From assembly GCF_011301715.1 (NCBI RefSeq), contig NZ_CP049870.1:1984001-2048000 (forward strand): a stretch of 64,000 nt of DNA. The letters are read 5' to 3'. Within the stretch, counting starts at the first letter, position 1; each line of letters begins with the position of its first letter. This DNA is from Sphingomonas sp. HDW15A (GTDB lineage Bacteria; Pseudomonadota; Alphaproteobacteria; Sphingomonadales; Sphingomonadaceae). Of this stretch, positions 10,540 to 20,067 are shown in pieces. The notes beneath the pieces are model-generated. The model searched no databases and was not told where the DNA came from. It saw nothing but the letters and a program-made list of their open reading frames with translations. A program made the position numbers and the translations under genes.

Positions 10540-11351
10540 ACCGGGTCGACACGATGAACCGCGGAATCGACGGCATCCGGCCGATCGACGAGCTCGACAT
10601 CCCGCCGATGCGGGACAAGGTGAGCGAGGAGGAGTGGAAGATCCGCGTCGATCTCGCCGCCGCCTATCGCCTCGTCGCGCATTACGGCTGGGACGACCTC
10701 ATCTTCACGCACCTTTCGGCGCGCATTCCGGGGCCGGAGCATCACTTCCTGCTGAATCCGTATAACCTGATGTTCGAGGAAGTGACGGCAAGTTCGCTGG
10801 TCAAGGTCGACGTCCAGGGCAATGCGGTTGAGCCGACGCCGTTCATCACCAACCCGGCGGGCTTCGTCATCCATAGCGCGATCCACATGGCGCGCGAGGA
10901 TGCGCAGGCGGTCATGCACCTTCATACGCCCGCGGGCCAGGCGGTCAGCGCTCACGAGGACGGGCTGCTGCCGCTGACGCAGACGGCGATGCTGGTTCGG
11001 GGCGACCTTGCCTTCCACGATTACGAAGGTGTGGCGACCGATCTTGGCGAGCGCGAGCGGCTTGTGGCCGATCTTGGCACCAAGAACGGCATGCTGCTTC
11101 GCAATCACGGCACGCTGGCGGTCGGGGCGTCGGTCGGCGAATGCTTCGTGAAGCTCTATTTCATCGAGCGGGCCTGCCAGGCGCAGATCATGGCGCTGAG
11201 CGCGGGCGACAAATGCAACACGCCGCCGCAGGGAACGCCGGAGCTGGCCGCCGAGCAAGGCGCGGTCGGGCTAGCGATCGCGGCGAAGCTGCTCGCCTGG
11301 CCGGCATTGCTGCGCAAGGCCTATCGCCTCGATCCCAGTTTCGCGACCTGA
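10536..11351 (+). CDS. Class II aldolase/adducin-domain protein
   Basis: A 271-residue protein of the class II aldolase/adducin fold. The zinc-binding HLHT (near residue 128) and the later NHG motif (LRNHGTLAVG) are present, as is the acidic residue in FEEVTASSLVKVD. Members include fuculose-phosphate aldolase and decarboxylases; the version with an N-terminal extension before EEEWKIRVDLAAAYRLV is common in alphaproteobacteria and has no assigned substrate. Translation is coupled to maiA by a four-base overlap, hinting at a linked catabolic role, which is inference. Confidence 0.85.
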   Translation: MNRVDTMNRGIDGIRPIDELDIPPMRDKVSEEEWKIRVDLAAAYRLVAHYGWDDLIFTHLSARIPGPEHHFLLNPYNLMFEEVTASSLVKVDVQGNAVEPTPFITNPAGFVIHSAIHMAREDAQAVMHLHTPAGQAVSAHEDGLLPLTQTAMLVRGDLAFHDYEGVATDLGERERLVADLGTKNGMLLRNHGTLAVGASVGECFVKLYFIERACQAQIMALSAGDKCNTPPQGTPELAAEQGAVGLAIAAKLLAWPALLRKAYRLDPSFAT

Positions 11352-11421
11352 TGTCTTTCAATCGTCATTCCGCAACCCTATTTTCCGGGCGGGGCGGGGC
11401 GACGAACTGAAGGACTGCCCA

Positions 11422-12129
11422 ATGAACATCCTGATGGTGCTGACCAGCCACGACCAGCTTGGCGAAACCGGCAAGAAGACCGGTTTCTGGCTGGAGGAAT
11501 TTGCCGCGCCTTACTACGTCTTGAAGGATGCCGGGCATAAGATCACCCTGGCGAGCCCCAAGGGAGGCCATCCGCCGCTGGACCCCAAGAGCGATGAGCC
11601 CGACGCCCAGACCGAGGCGACACGGCGCTTCAAGCAAGATCCTGAGGCGCAGGCCCGGCTGGCCGCGACCGAGCGACTGTCGGCCATCGACGCGGGCGCG
11701 TTCGACGGCATTTTCTATCCCGGCGGCCATGGCCCCTTGTGGGATCTCGCCAACGATCTCGTTTCCAAAAAACTGATCGCCGATATGCTGGCCGCCGAAA
11801 AGCCGGTGGCGCTCGTCTGCCATGCGCCGGCGGTACTAAAGGACATCACCCTCAGCGATGGTCAGCCGCTCGTCAAAGGCCGCAAGGTCACCGGCTTCAC
11901 CAATGCCGAGGAAGACGCTGTTGGGCTGACCGAGGTCGTGCCGTTCCTTCTGGAGGACGAACTGAAGGCCAAGGGCGCCGAGTTCAGCGCCGGTGGCACC
12001 TTCCAGCCTTATGTCGTCACCGACGGGTTGCTGGTCACCGGACAGAATCCGCCTTCGAGCGAGCCGGCCGCCAAGGCGCTGATGAAGATTCTGGAGGACC
12101 GTCCCGCTACGCTGGAAGCGACGACCTGA
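11422..12129 (+). CDS. DJ-1/PfpI-family protein (type 1 glutamine amidotransferase-like)
   Basis: A 235-residue protein of the DJ-1/PfpI fold, in the subgroup with a lid segment resembling Hsp31/HchA and fungal glyoxalase III. The nucleophile cysteine is in ALVCHAPAVL, the acidic partner in GKKTGFWLEE, and the FYPGGHGPLWDL loop is typical. Such enzymes turn methylglyoxal into lactate without glutathione or repair glycated molecules; the activity here is inferred. It stands alone, 70 bases after the aldolase gene, with ATG 11422 preceded by a weak GAAGGA site. Confidence 0.85.
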   Translation: MNILMVLTSHDQLGETGKKTGFWLEEFAAPYYVLKDAGHKITLASPKGGHPPLDPKSDEPDAQTEATRRFKQDPEAQARLAATERLSAIDAGAFDGIFYPGGHGPLWDLANDLVSKKLIADMLAAEKPVALVCHAPAVLKDITLSDGQPLVKGRKVTGFTNAEEDAVGLTEVVPFLLEDELKAKGAEFSAGGTFQPYVVTDGLLVTGQNPPSSEPAAKALMKILEDRPATLEATT

Positions 12130-12170
12130 CGAAGCGAGGTCGCCGCCAAGCAGCGCACGGGCAGAAAAAA

Positions 12171-12247
12171 TGGTCGGGGAGAGAGGATTCGAACCTCCGG
12201 CCCCTGCCTCCCGAAGACAGTGCTCTACCAGGCTGAGCTACTCCCCG
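12171..12247 (-). tRNA. tRNA-Pro (anticodon CGG)
   Basis: On the minus strand the sequence folds as a complete 77-nt tRNA: acceptor stem CGGGGAG/CTCCCCG, D-arm with AGCTCAGCCTGGTAGAGC, anticodon stem CTGTC/GGCAG around the loop TTCGGGA (anticodon CGG), T-arm with GGTTCGAATCC, discriminator A and an encoded CCA (12171-12173). It reads CCG codons, which are frequent in this GC-rich genome. It lies between the convergent DJ-1 gene and the ferredoxin reductase gene. Confidence 0.96.
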
Positions 12248-12324
12248 ACCGGAACCCGCGACGTGGCGCGGGAGCCAAGGCGCGGGCTTCCTAGCCGTGG
12301 GTTTGCGTTTCCGCAAGCCGCGTT

Positions 12325-13641
12325 TCAGCGTGTGCGCCCGAGCACCTTCATCCAATCGTCGGCGTGCACGAATTTCTCGCGCGGGCTGCTGGGCCGAGCC
12401 TGGGCTTCTTCCGCTTTCTCGATGGTGCGCCAGTCGTCGAAGCTGGTCGACTGGATAACGCGTTCGGCAAGCAACGAGTCGAGACCAGCGCCGCCCGGCT
12501 TCCCGGCCCCGGAACCCACCGGCATGGCCGCGGCTATCTGTTCGGCGACCTCATAGCCATCGGGCCGATTGGTGCCGATCGTGCCGGTGGGCCCGCGCCG
12601 CGCCCAGCCGACGCAATAGAGCCGGTCGGCGATTTGCCCATGGTCGTTGAGGAAATGGCCGTGGCGCTCGTCATAAGGCACGCCCGGCATGGGCGGCGTC
12701 GAATAGCCGATCGCGGAAATGACCAGGCTGGCGGGGACCGCGTAGGTTTCGCCGGTGCCAACCGCGCGGCCGTCCGGATCGAGCTCGGTGCGCTCGACAA
12801 TGATCGTTTCCGCCTTGCCGTCGCCTTCAATCCAGAGCGGCTTGGCGAAGAAATCGAACACCATGCGCTTGGGCTTGGTGGAGCCGGGCGGGGTCGCCGC
12901 AAATTCGCGAAGGATGGCGATCGACTTGCGGTGACCGGGCTCTAGCGACTCATCCGCCTCGAGTGGCGGAAAGTCCGCGGCGTCCACGACCGGAGAGGCC
13001 GCTTCCAAATGCCCGAGCTCGCCAAGCTCCTTCGGGGTCATGGCGATCTGGTGCGGGCCGCGGCGGCCGAGGATGGTGATGGTCCTGGTCGCGGCCTTTT
13101 CGAGCGCCGCGAGCGCATGGCCGACGATGTCAGACCCTTCGAACTCGTGCGCTGTCTTGGCAAGGATCCGCGCGCAATCGAGCGCGACATTGCCGTTGCC
13201 GACGACCGCCACGTGCGTCCCGTCGAGCGGAGGATCGAGATCGGCGAAATCGGGATGGCCATTGTACCATCCGACGAACGCCGCCGAGCCGACGACACCG
13301 GGCAGATCCTCGCCCGGGATGCCGAGCTTGCGGTCGTTCGGTGCGCCGGTCGCAAGGACGACCGCGTCGTAAAGCTGGATGAGCTCGTCAACGAGGACGT
13401 CGCTGCCGACCGCGACATTGCCGACGAAGCGTACGCCTTCGGTTTCAGCCACCTTGTCGTAACGCTTCGAAACGGCTTTCAATGACTGATGATCGGGGGC
13501 CACGCCGAAGCGGATCAGCCCGTACGGCACCGGATAGCGGTCGATGATGTCGATCCGCGCACGCTCGCCAAAGGCCTTGGCCAGGGCCTCGGCCGTGTAA
13601 AAGCCGGCGGGGCCCGAACCGACGATCGCGAAGTGACGCAT
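12325..13641 (-). CDS. Ferredoxin--NADP+ reductase (adrenodoxin-reductase type, FprA-like)
   Basis: A 438-residue flavoprotein of the adrenodoxin-reductase family. It begins with an FAD-binding GSGPAGFYTAEAL loop, then YGLIRFGVAPDHQ, has the NADPH-binding VVGNGNVALDCARIL, and ends with the second FAD contact (GWARRGPTGTIGTNRPDG). It passes electrons between NADPH and ferredoxin in the cytoplasm. No ferredoxin or P450 gene is nearby, so its partner is unknown. The gene follows the PHA-system gene by about 30 bases on the same strand. Confidence 0.92.
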   Translation of the reverse strand: MRHFAIVGSGPAGFYTAEALAKAFGERARIDIIDRYPVPYGLIRFGVAPDHQSLKAVSKRYDKVAETEGVRFVGNVAVGSDVLVDELIQLYDAVVLATGAPNDRKLGIPGEDLPGVVGSAAFVGWYNGHPDFADLDPPLDGTHVAVVGNGNVALDCARILAKTAHEFEGSDIVGHALAALEKAATRTITILGRRGPHQIAMTPKELGELGHLEAASPVVDAADFPPLEADESLEPGHRKSIAILREFAATPPGSTKPKRMVFDFFAKPLWIEGDGKAETIIVERTELDPDGRAVGTGETYAVPASLVISAIGYSTPPMPGVPYDERHGHFLNDHGQIADRLYCVGWARRGPTGTIGTNRPDGYEVAEQIAAAMPVGSGAGKPGGAGLDSLLAERVIQSTSFDDWRTIEKAEEAQARPSSPREKFVHADDWMKVLGRTR

Positions 13642-13671
13642 GTGCCCGACTCCCGCTGCTGCGGCGGCAGC

Positions 13672-13989
13672 CTAGTCGCGCTTGTCCTCAAGCAGCAAGT
13701 CGCTACCCTTGCTCTTTAGCATCGCCTCGATCGGACTGGCGAACAGCGACAGGAGCCCGGGAAGCTGGATACGGCAGTGGACGACGCTGTCATCGACTCC
13801 GATCTCGCTTTCGACCGACTGGCCCATCGCGCCGACATTGAGCTTCAACGTGTCGCCTTCCCAGCGACTCGAAACCTCCGCGCCGCCTGGGATGTGGCTT
13901 TCGAGCTTGTGGATGTTGGCGGCGATCCGCCGCCGGGCTTCTTCGCGACCGAGCTTGTGCGGCAGATCGACATTGATTGGACGTTGCAT
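13672..13989 (-). CDS. Polyhydroxyalkanoate-system family protein
   Basis: A 105-residue protein matching the PHA granule-associated/regulatory family: it begins MQRPINVDLPHKLGREEARR and continues with IAANIHKLESHIPGG, SRWEGDTLKLNVGAMGQSV and HCRIQLPGLLSLFASPIEAML. The family is linked to polyhydroxyalkanoate storage but is also found alone; no phaC is near. ATG 13989 matches the family start; longer in-frame versions run into the divergent M15 peptidase gene. Confidence 0.75.
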   Translation of the reverse strand: MQRPINVDLPHKLGREEARRRIAANIHKLESHIPGGAEVSSRWEGDTLKLNVGAMGQSVESEIGVDDSVVHCRIQLPGLLSLFASPIEAMLKSKGSDLLLEDKRD

Positions 13990-14048
13990 GGTGACAACTT
14001 GCAGGCGCGCCGGTTGCATTTCAATGGCCGGCGCGTTTTGATTGCACG

Positions 14049-14759
14049 GTGCTGCGATTGATCCTCCTGCTCGGCGCGATCCTGTCCGTCCCGTCCTGGG
14101 CGAGCAGCGCAACCTCGCCGGCCGCACTGAACTACGTCACGCAGGGACAGGACGAGCCGGGATACCGGCGCTGGATCGCCGCCGACCCGGCACGGCCGAT
14201 CCGGGTCAAGGCCTTCAACGACTACCTGGTTCATAATGGCGTCGGCGGGGTCGCCCCGACCTGGCAATTGCTTCGCACCGCAAGCGACTGGTCGCGTTGC
14301 GCCAGCCAGCCCTTCGAAGTCCCGCCGACGGAGCATTGGCCAAATATCGTCCACGCGTTGCGCTTCGTCGGCGCGTTCATCGAGCCGGTCGTCGGCCAGA
14401 TCGAGGTGGTATCGGCCTATCGCAATCCCGCGCTGAACGCCTGCGCCAAGGGTGCGCCAACCTCGACTCACCTGACCGGCGGCGGGATCGACATGGTTCC
14501 GATCCAGCCGTTCCAACGCGAGTTGCTGATGACCACATTGTGCCGGATCCAGCTTGGCAAGGGCTGGTGGAACAACATCGGCCTCGGCTTCTACAAGGGG
14601 CTGAGATTCCATATCGACGCGCGCAAGACCCGCGAGTGGGGCACGGCGGGAGCAGCAGGCGGATGGGGATGCGCTGCCGTGCTTGAGGAAGGCGCGCTGC
14701 CCTATGTCGAGCCGCCAGCCGATCAGAGCGCCGCGACTGTGGCTGCCCCGACACAATGA
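14049..14759 (+). CDS. M15A-type D-Ala-D-Ala carboxypeptidase-like protein
   Basis: A 236-residue exported protein: signal peptide MLRLILLLGAILSVPSWAS, then a peptidase M15A domain. The zinc/catalytic motif is STHLTGGGIDM (His and Asp, about residues 138-148) after SAYRNPALN, and the last ligand is in RFHIDARKTREWG. It probably trims D-Ala from peptidoglycan stems in the periplasm. The start is GTG at 14049, the only one that gives a complete signal peptide. The gap to the divergent PHA-system gene is 59 bases. Confidence 0.82.
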   Translation: MLRLILLLGAILSVPSWASSATSPAALNYVTQGQDEPGYRRWIAADPARPIRVKAFNDYLVHNGVGGVAPTWQLLRTASDWSRCASQPFEVPPTEHWPNIVHALRFVGAFIEPVVGQIEVVSAYRNPALNACAKGAPTSTHLTGGGIDMVPIQPFQRELLMTTLCRIQLGKGWWNNIGLGFYKGLRFHIDARKTREWGTAGAAGGWGCAAVLEEGALPYVEPPADQSAATVAAPTQ

Positions 14760-14762
14760 CCC

Positions 14763-14790
14763 CTTGCGTTGTGACTTCAGCACACCACAT
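14763..14790 (+). promoter_or_regulatory. Possible heat-shock (sigma-32) promoter of clpB
   Basis: CTTGCG at 14763-14768 and CCACAT at 14785-14790 are 16 bases apart and sit 24-51 bases before the clpB start. This resembles the CTTG...CCCCAT pattern of RpoH promoters, but the second half is only a partial match. The call rests mainly on clpB being a classic heat-shock gene. Confidence 0.3.
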
Positions 14791-14813
14791 CGGCAGCCGA
14801 ACGAGGGACATTC

Positions 14814-17393
14814 ATGGACTTTGAGAAACTGACCGACCGGGCGCGCGGGTTCCTGCAGGCAGCCCAGACCATTGCGGTTCGCGAGCATCACCAGCGGATT
14901 ACGCCGGCGCATTACCTGAAGGCCCTGCTGGACGACGAGCAGGGCATGGCGGCGGGCCTGATCCAGGCGGCCGGCGGCGATGCCAAAGCGGCGAAGCGGG
15001 AAGTCGATGCGCTGGTCGAAAAGCAGCCGAGCGTCACGGGCAGCGGGGCGACCAGTGCGCCCGGCGTCGATGGCGACCTCCTGCGCGTGCTCGACAAGGC
15101 GCAGGAAATCTCCACCAAGGCCAATGACAGCTACGTCACGGTCGAGCGCATCCTGCTCGCCTTCGCGCTGTCCAAGGGCACGGCGGAGGGCGACGCCCTC
15201 GCCCGCGCCGGCCTCACCCCGCAAAAGCTCAATGCCGCGATCGAGAAATTGCGCGGCGGGCGGACGGCGGACACGCAGGGATCCGAAGACCGCTACGATG
15301 CCCTCAAGAAATATACGGTCGACCTGACCGAGCGGGCGCGCGAGGGCAAGCTCGACCCGGTCATCGGCCGCGACGAGGAAATCCGCCGAACCGTCCAGGT
15401 GCTTGCCCGGCGGACCAAGAACAATCCGGTGCTGATCGGCGAGCCCGGCGTCGGCAAGACCGCCATCGCCGAAGGACTTGCCTTGCGGATCGCCAACGGC
15501 GACGTTCCCGACGGCCTCAAGGACCGCAAACTGCTGTCGCTCGACATGGGCGGCCTTATCGCAGGCGCGAAATATCGCGGCGAGTTCGAAGAGCGGCTGA
15601 AAGGCGTAATCGACGAGGTCAAGCAGTCGGCCGGCGACATCATCCTGTTCATCGACGAGATGCATACGCTTGTCGGCGCCGGGAAAAGCGAAGGCGCGAT
15701 GGACGCCGGCAATCTGCTCAAACCCGCGCTGTCGCGCGGCGAGCTTCACGTCATCGGCGCGACGACGCTCGACGAGTACAGGAAGCATGTCGAGAAGGAC
15801 GCGGCGCTCGAGCGGCGCTTCCAGCCGGTATTCATCGGCGAGCCGACCGTCGAGGACACGATCTCGATCCTTCGCGGGCTGAAGGAGAAGTACGAGCTTC
15901 ACCACGGCGTGCGGATCACCGATGCGGCGCTGGTCGCGGCTGCGACGCTTTCGAACCGCTACATCTCCGACCGCTTCCTGCCGGACAAGGCGATCGACCT
16001 GATGGACGAGGCGGCAAGCCGGATCCGCATGGAAGTGGAATCGAAGCCGGAGGAAATCGAAAATCTCGACCGGCGGATCATCCAGCTCAAGATCGAGCGC
16101 GAGGCGCTGAAGAAGGAGAGCGATTCGGCGTCCAAGGACCGGCTCGCGAAGCTTGAGGAGGAGCTTGCGAACCTCGAGCAGCAGTCGACCGAGCTCACCA
16201 CGCGCTGGCAGGCCGAAAAGGAAAAGATCAGCGCCGAGGCGGACCTCAAGGCGCAGCTCGACGCGGCCCGCATCGAACTCGAGCAGGCGCAGCGCTCGGG
16301 CGATCTCGCCAAGGCCGGCGAGCTGCAATACGGCCGTATTCCCGAGCTCGAGAAGAAGCTCGCCGAGGCGGGCCAGGCATCCAAAGGCGCGATGCTCCGC
16401 GAGGAAGTAACCGACCAGGACATCGCCTCGGTCGTCAGCCGCTGGACCGGCGTCCCGGTCGAGCGGATGATGGAGGGCGAGCGCGAGAAATTGCTCAACA
16501 TGGAAAAGGCGATCGGCGCCCGAGTGATCGGCCAAGACCAGGCGGTGAAGGCCGTCAGCGCCGCAGTCCGCCGTGCCCGCGCCGGCTTGCAGGACCCCAA
16601 TCGTCCGCTCGGCAGCTTCCTGTTCCTCGGCCCGACCGGAGTCGGCAAGACCGAGCTGACCAAGGCGCTGGCCGGATTCCTGTTCGACGACGACAGCGCA
16701 ATGGTGCGAATCGACATGTCGGAGTTCATGGAGAAGCATGCGGTCGCGAGGCTGATCGGAGCGCCTCCGGGCTATGTCGGCTACGAAGAAGGCGGCGTGC
16801 TGACGGAAGCCGTGCGCCGCCGACCCTACCAGGTTGTGCTGTTCGACGAGGTCGAGAAGGCCCATGCCGACGTGTTCAACATCCTGCTGCAGGTGCTTGA
16901 CGATGGCCGCCTGACCGACGGCCAGGGCCGAACCGTCGATTTCGCCAACACGATCATCATCCTGACGTCCAACCTCGGCAGCCAGTTTCTCGCCAACCTC
17001 GGCGAGGACGAGCCGGCGGAGAGCGTCGAGCACCAGGTGATGGAGGTCGTCCGTTCGCACTTCCGGCCGGAATTCCTCAACCGCCTGGACGAAATCATCC
17101 TGTTCCACCGCCTCAGCGCAAGTCACATGGGGCCGATCGTCGATATCCAGGCGGCACGGCTTCAGAAGCTGCTGGCCGACCGCAAGATCACGCTGGAACT
17201 AACCGACAAGGCGCGGGCGTGGCTCGGCCGTGTCGGCTACGACCCGGTCTACGGGGCGCGGCCGCTGAAGCGGGCGATCCAGAAATACCTGCAGGATCCG
17301 CTAGCCGACGCGATCCTGGCCGGCACCGTGAAGGATGGATCGACGGTCAAGGTCGACGAGGGCGACGGCGGGCTTGTGATAGCGCCAGCCTGA
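14814..17393 (+). CDS. clpB: ClpB protein disaggregase
   Basis: An 859-residue complete ClpB. In order: N-domain (to about residue 145), AAA+ domain 1 with Walker A GEPGVGKT near residue 205 and Walker [11 protein letters not shown], the coiled-coil middle domain (about 400-525) that distinguishes ClpB from ClpA/ClpC, and AAA+ domain 2 with GPTGVGKT near 608 and [11 protein letters not shown]. It works with DnaK/DnaJ to pull apart aggregated proteins after heat stress. The ribosome site GAGGGA lies at 14804-14808 before ATG 14814. Downstream genes are separated by 78 bases. Confidence 0.98.
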   Translation: MDFEKLTDRARGFLQAAQTIAVREHHQRITPAHYLKALLDDEQGMAAGLIQAAGGDAKAAKREVDALVEKQPSVTGSGATSAPGVDGDLLRVLDKAQEISTKANDSYVTVERILLAFALSKGTAEGDALARAGLTPQKLNAAIEKLRGGRTADTQGSEDRYDALKKYTVDLTERAREGKLDPVIGRDEEIRRTVQVLARRTKNNPVLIGEPGVGKTAIAEGLALRIANGDVPDGLKDRKLLSLDMGGLIAGAKYRGEFEERLKGVIDEVKQSAGDIILFIDEMHTLVGAGKSEGAMDAGNLLKPALSRGELHVIGATTLDEYRKHVEKDAALERRFQPVFIGEPTVEDTISILRGLKEKYELHHGVRITDAALVAAATLSNRYISDRFLPDKAIDLMDEAASRIRMEVESKPEEIENLDRRIIQLKIEREALKKESDSASKDRLAKLEEELANLEQQSTELTTRWQAEKEKISAEADLKAQLDAARIELEQAQRSGDLAKAGELQYGRIPELEKKLAEAGQASKGAMLREEVTDQDIASVVSRWTGVPVERMMEGEREKLLNMEKAIGARVIGQDQAVKAVSAAVRRARAGLQDPNRPLGSFLFLGPTGVGKTELTKALAGFLFDDDSAMVRIDMSEFMEKHAVARLIGAPPGYVGYEEGGVLTEAVRRRPYQVVLFDEVEKAHADVFNILLQVLDDGRLTDGQGRTVDFANTIIILTSNLGSQFLANLGEDEPAESVEHQVMEVVRSHFRPEFLNRLDEIILFHRLSASHMGPIVDIQAARLQKLLADRKITLELTDKARAWLGRVGYDPVYGARPLKRAIQKYLQDPLADAILAGTVKDGSTVKVDEGDGGLVIAPA

Positions 17394-17471
17394 CGGGGCG
17401 ACCTTCAGGCTTTACGCACCGCCCTATCGGCGGCAAACTCGGCCCAATTCACCGGACCGGAAGGGGTTTCC

Positions 17472-18011
17472 ATGTTCAAGTTGAAGTATGCTGTCGCTGG
17501 CCTCACCGCGCTGATCGCGTTTCAGGCGCCCGCGACGGCCCAGGACAAGACCGGCCTCAGCACGGCCAAGACCCCGAAAATCTTCGACGACGTCCTGCAG
17601 TGCCGGGCGATCACGGACTCGCAAGCGCGGCTGGCCTGTTTCGACAAGACGGTCGGAACGCTCGCGCAGGCCCAGCAGAACAAGGATCTCTACGTCGCCG
17701 ACAAGCAGGCCGTGCAGGAAGCGCGGCGTGGGCTGTTCGGCTTCGACCTGCCAAAGGTCAAACTGTTCGGCGACAACGACATGGCCGAGGACGTCAAGTC
17801 GATCGAAACGACCATCAAGGCGGTTAGCCAGGGCCCGAAAGGCTATATCTTCACGCTCGAGGACGGGGCGCGCTGGGCGCAAAAGGACGGCGCCTATATG
17901 GACAAGCCGAAGGCCGGATCGAAAATCCGCATTCGGCGCGCGGCGCTGGGCAGCTACATGGGCAGCATCGAAGGCCGTGTCGGCTTTCGGATCGAGCGGC
18001 TCAACAACTAG
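17472..18011 (+). CDS. Secreted protein with CxxI...RLACFD motif, unknown function
   Basis: A 179-residue protein with a signal peptide (MFKLKYAVAGLTALIAFQAPATAQ). The mature N-terminus has the paired-cysteine motif CRAITDSQARLACFDKTVG, found at the start of many small periplasmic proteins of proteobacteria (including the TagO/VasI group), followed by a beta-rich domain (TIKAVSQGPKGYIFTLEDG, then SKIRIRRAALGSYMGSI). The cysteines probably form a disulphide. It lies between clpB and the TPR-oxygenase gene on the same strand; function is unknown. Confidence 0.75.
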   Translation: MFKLKYAVAGLTALIAFQAPATAQDKTGLSTAKTPKIFDDVLQCRAITDSQARLACFDKTVGTLAQAQQNKDLYVADKQAVQEARRGLFGFDLPKVKLFGDNDMAEDVKSIETTIKAVSQGPKGYIFTLEDGARWAQKDGAYMDKPKAGSKIRIRRAALGSYMGSIEGRVGFRIERLNN

Positions 18012-18038
18012 AGCGACGCGGATAGGAAGGCGCCAAGC

Positions 18039-19859
18039 GTGGTCCTGATGAACCTGATGGCGCAGCTGCAGCAGGCGCAGAGTCTGGCGCAGGTCGGGCG
18101 CGTGCAGGAAGCGTGGACGATCCTGGCGCCGCACCGATCGGCCATCGACAAGGACGGCCAGGCGCTTCGCCTGTTCGCATTCGTCGCAAGCCAGGCGGGC
18201 AAGACGGACGAAACGATCGATGCGCTGAAGCGGATCGTCGCGCTTGAAAATGGTCCTCCGGAAATCATCGGCGCCTTGGCCGACACGCTGGGCACGGCCG
18301 GGCGTCATGCGGAAGCGGCCGAGCAGTGGACGAGGCTTGCCCGGCTTCGCCCCGATCTAGCCGACGCGCACCTCAACCGCGCGGTCAGCTTGACCAATGC
18401 CGGGAACAATGCGGCGGCGCTATCGGCAGCAGATGAAGGCCTTTTGCGCTTCCCCGGCCACGCCCGGCTGTTTGCCGCGCGCGGAGCGGCGCTGAAGAAC
18501 CTCGGGCGTATCGACGAAGCGGTCGGGGCCTTCGACCTGGCCGTGCGAGCGGCGCCGTCTCGCCCGCGAATCCGCTATAACCAGGCAGTCACCCTGCGTG
18601 CCGCATGCCGCTACGACGAAGCGTGCGAGGCATTTGCGGAGGCGCAGCGCCTCGGCATGTCCGGGAGCGAATTCACCGCCCATTGGGCTGCCGCCGAGCT
18701 GGAAGCAGGACACGTCGACCGGGCCGCAGACCTTTATAATCAGGCGGTCGCCGAGAAGCCCGAAAATGGCGAGGCGATGTCCGGACTGACCCGCCTGGAA
18801 ATCGAGTATCGGGACGGCACGAGGGCGTTCGACCATTATCGCGCCTGGGCGGAAAAACACGGGTCGGCCGAGGCGTGGACAAGCTGGGTCCATGCGCTCG
18901 CCGCCAACAAGAGAAACGAGGAAGCGGCAAAGGTCGGCCGCGAAGGCATAAGCAAGGTCGGGCGCGACCCCGACCTGGTCATTCTGACGGCCTTCACGGA
19001 AGGAATTACCGGAGAAGCAGGTCCCGCGCTGGCCGAGATCGAGTCCTTGCCGGTCGACGTCGACAGCCGGCCCTTGGGGCTGGTTAGCAAGATCCAACTG
19101 GCGATGCGTGCCGGCGATTATAAGCGCGCCGCCGGCTGGGCTGAGCAGTATAATCGGAACGCGGGCGACGATCAGATCGGCTGGAGCCTGTTGTCGCTGG
19201 CGTGGCGGATGCTGGACGATCCGCGCGAGCACTGGCTGTGCGACTATGAGCGGCTGGTCATGGTGACGGAAGTGCCATCGCCGGACGGCAAGTTGTCCGC
19301 CCAGGAATTCGCAAAGGTCGTCGCCGCGGCCTTAGATCCGCTTCACCAGACGCTGGTTGCGCCAGGCAATCAGTCGCTTAGCCATGGTACCCAGACCAGT
19401 GGCGCGCTGTTCGACCGTCCCGACCCGGTCATCCAATCCTTCCGAGAAGGCGTGATGAGGGCGGCGGCGAATGCCATCGCCAAGCTACCCGACGATCCAA
19501 CCCATCCGTTCCTAAGGCGGAAGTCGACGAAATTCGGCTTTTCGGGTAGTTGGTCTGTTCGCCTGCAGGGAGGCGGGGGCCACCACGTCCCGCATTTCCA
19601 CGGCCACGGCTGGATGAGCTCCGCCTTTTACGCGCGGCTTCCGGACTACGCCGCCGAGCAGCGCGAAAGGCAAGAAGGGTGGATCGAATTCGGCCGTCCG
19701 CCGGACATGTTCAACATGGACGTCGAGCCACGGCGGATCGTGGAACCGCAGGCCGGACGACTGGTGCTTTTCCCGTCCTTCATGCTTCACGGCACTCGGC
19801 CCTTCGGCGAAGGCCGGGGCGACCGGTTGACGGCCGCCTTCGACTACCAACCCCTATAA
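18039..19859 (+). CDS. TPR-repeat protein fused to a putative 2OG-Fe(II) oxygenase domain
   Basis: A 606-residue cytoplasmic protein. Residues 1-330 are tetratricopeptide repeats (for example HAEAAEQWTRLARLRPDLADA and RIDEAVGAFDLAVRAAP pattern). The C-terminal part (about 400-606) resembles the putative 2OG-Fe(II) oxygenase family PF13759: an HxH-type segment HHVPHFHGHGWMS, then FPSFMLHGTRPF with His 584 and a downstream arginine (GDRLTAAFDY) that would bind 2-oxoglutarate. It would hydroxylate a protein or small substrate presented by the TPRs; the substrate is unknown. GTG 18039 has AGGAAGG eight bases before it; ATG 18048 is an alternative. It converges on the TonB receptor gene. Confidence 0.82.
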   Translation: MVLMNLMAQLQQAQSLAQVGRVQEAWTILAPHRSAIDKDGQALRLFAFVASQAGKTDETIDALKRIVALENGPPEIIGALADTLGTAGRHAEAAEQWTRLARLRPDLADAHLNRAVSLTNAGNNAAALSAADEGLLRFPGHARLFAARGAALKNLGRIDEAVGAFDLAVRAAPSRPRIRYNQAVTLRAACRYDEACEAFAEAQRLGMSGSEFTAHWAAAELEAGHVDRAADLYNQAVAEKPENGEAMSGLTRLEIEYRDGTRAFDHYRAWAEKHGSAEAWTSWVHALAANKRNEEAAKVGREGISKVGRDPDLVILTAFTEGITGEAGPALAEIESLPVDVDSRPLGLVSKIQLAMRAGDYKRAAGWAEQYNRNAGDDQIGWSLLSLAWRMLDDPREHWLCDYERLVMVTEVPSPDGKLSAQEFAKVVAAALDPLHQTLVAPGNQSLSHGTQTSGALFDRPDPVIQSFREGVMRAAANAIAKLPDDPTHPFLRRKSTKFGFSGSWSVRLQGGGGHHVPHFHGHGWMSSAFYARLPDYAAEQRERQEGWIEFGRPPDMFNMDVEPRRIVEPQAGRLVLFPSFMLHGTRPFGEGRGDRLTAAFDYQPL

Positions 19860-20002
19860 ACTCAGGCTCAATGCGATCCGTCACGGGCATGAAACCCGTG
19901 ACAATCCTGTCGCGCTAAGCGGCGCAGGCCTGCGGGCTCTAACTGTCTCATCGCACAAGGCCAGCCGCCTGTGGCCCCTGCCCGTTGTGCCGGGAAGCTC
20001 TC

Positions 20003-20040
20003 GGCAAAAAAGAAGCGGCGGGGAATTTCTTCCCCGCCGC
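20003..20040 (-). terminator. Rho-independent terminator of the TonB-receptor gene
   Basis: A perfect 11-bp stem (GCGGCGGGGAA 20015-20025, loop TTTC, TTCCCCGCCGC 20030-20040). Read on the minus strand it is followed by TTCTTTTTTG. It lies 27 bases beyond the receptor stop codon. The rest of 19860-20067 holds only a weaker hairpin near 19880-19902. Confidence 0.85.
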
Positions 20041-20067
20041 CCTTTGATCGTTCGGTGAAACCGAAGC

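Noticed and set aside
13845..17126. A 1093-codon open frame on the minus strand, antisense to clpB
   Set aside because: GC-rich codon bias suppresses stops in the antisense frame. The product is an Arg/Leu/Ala/Asp-rich string with no domain, and the plus-strand clpB is unmistakable.
19880..19902. GTCACGGG/CCCGTGAC hairpin between the TPR-oxygenase and TonB-receptor genes
   Set aside because: It has no T run on either strand and is weaker than the clear terminator at 20003-20040; it may help end the oxygenase transcript, but the sequence does not show it.
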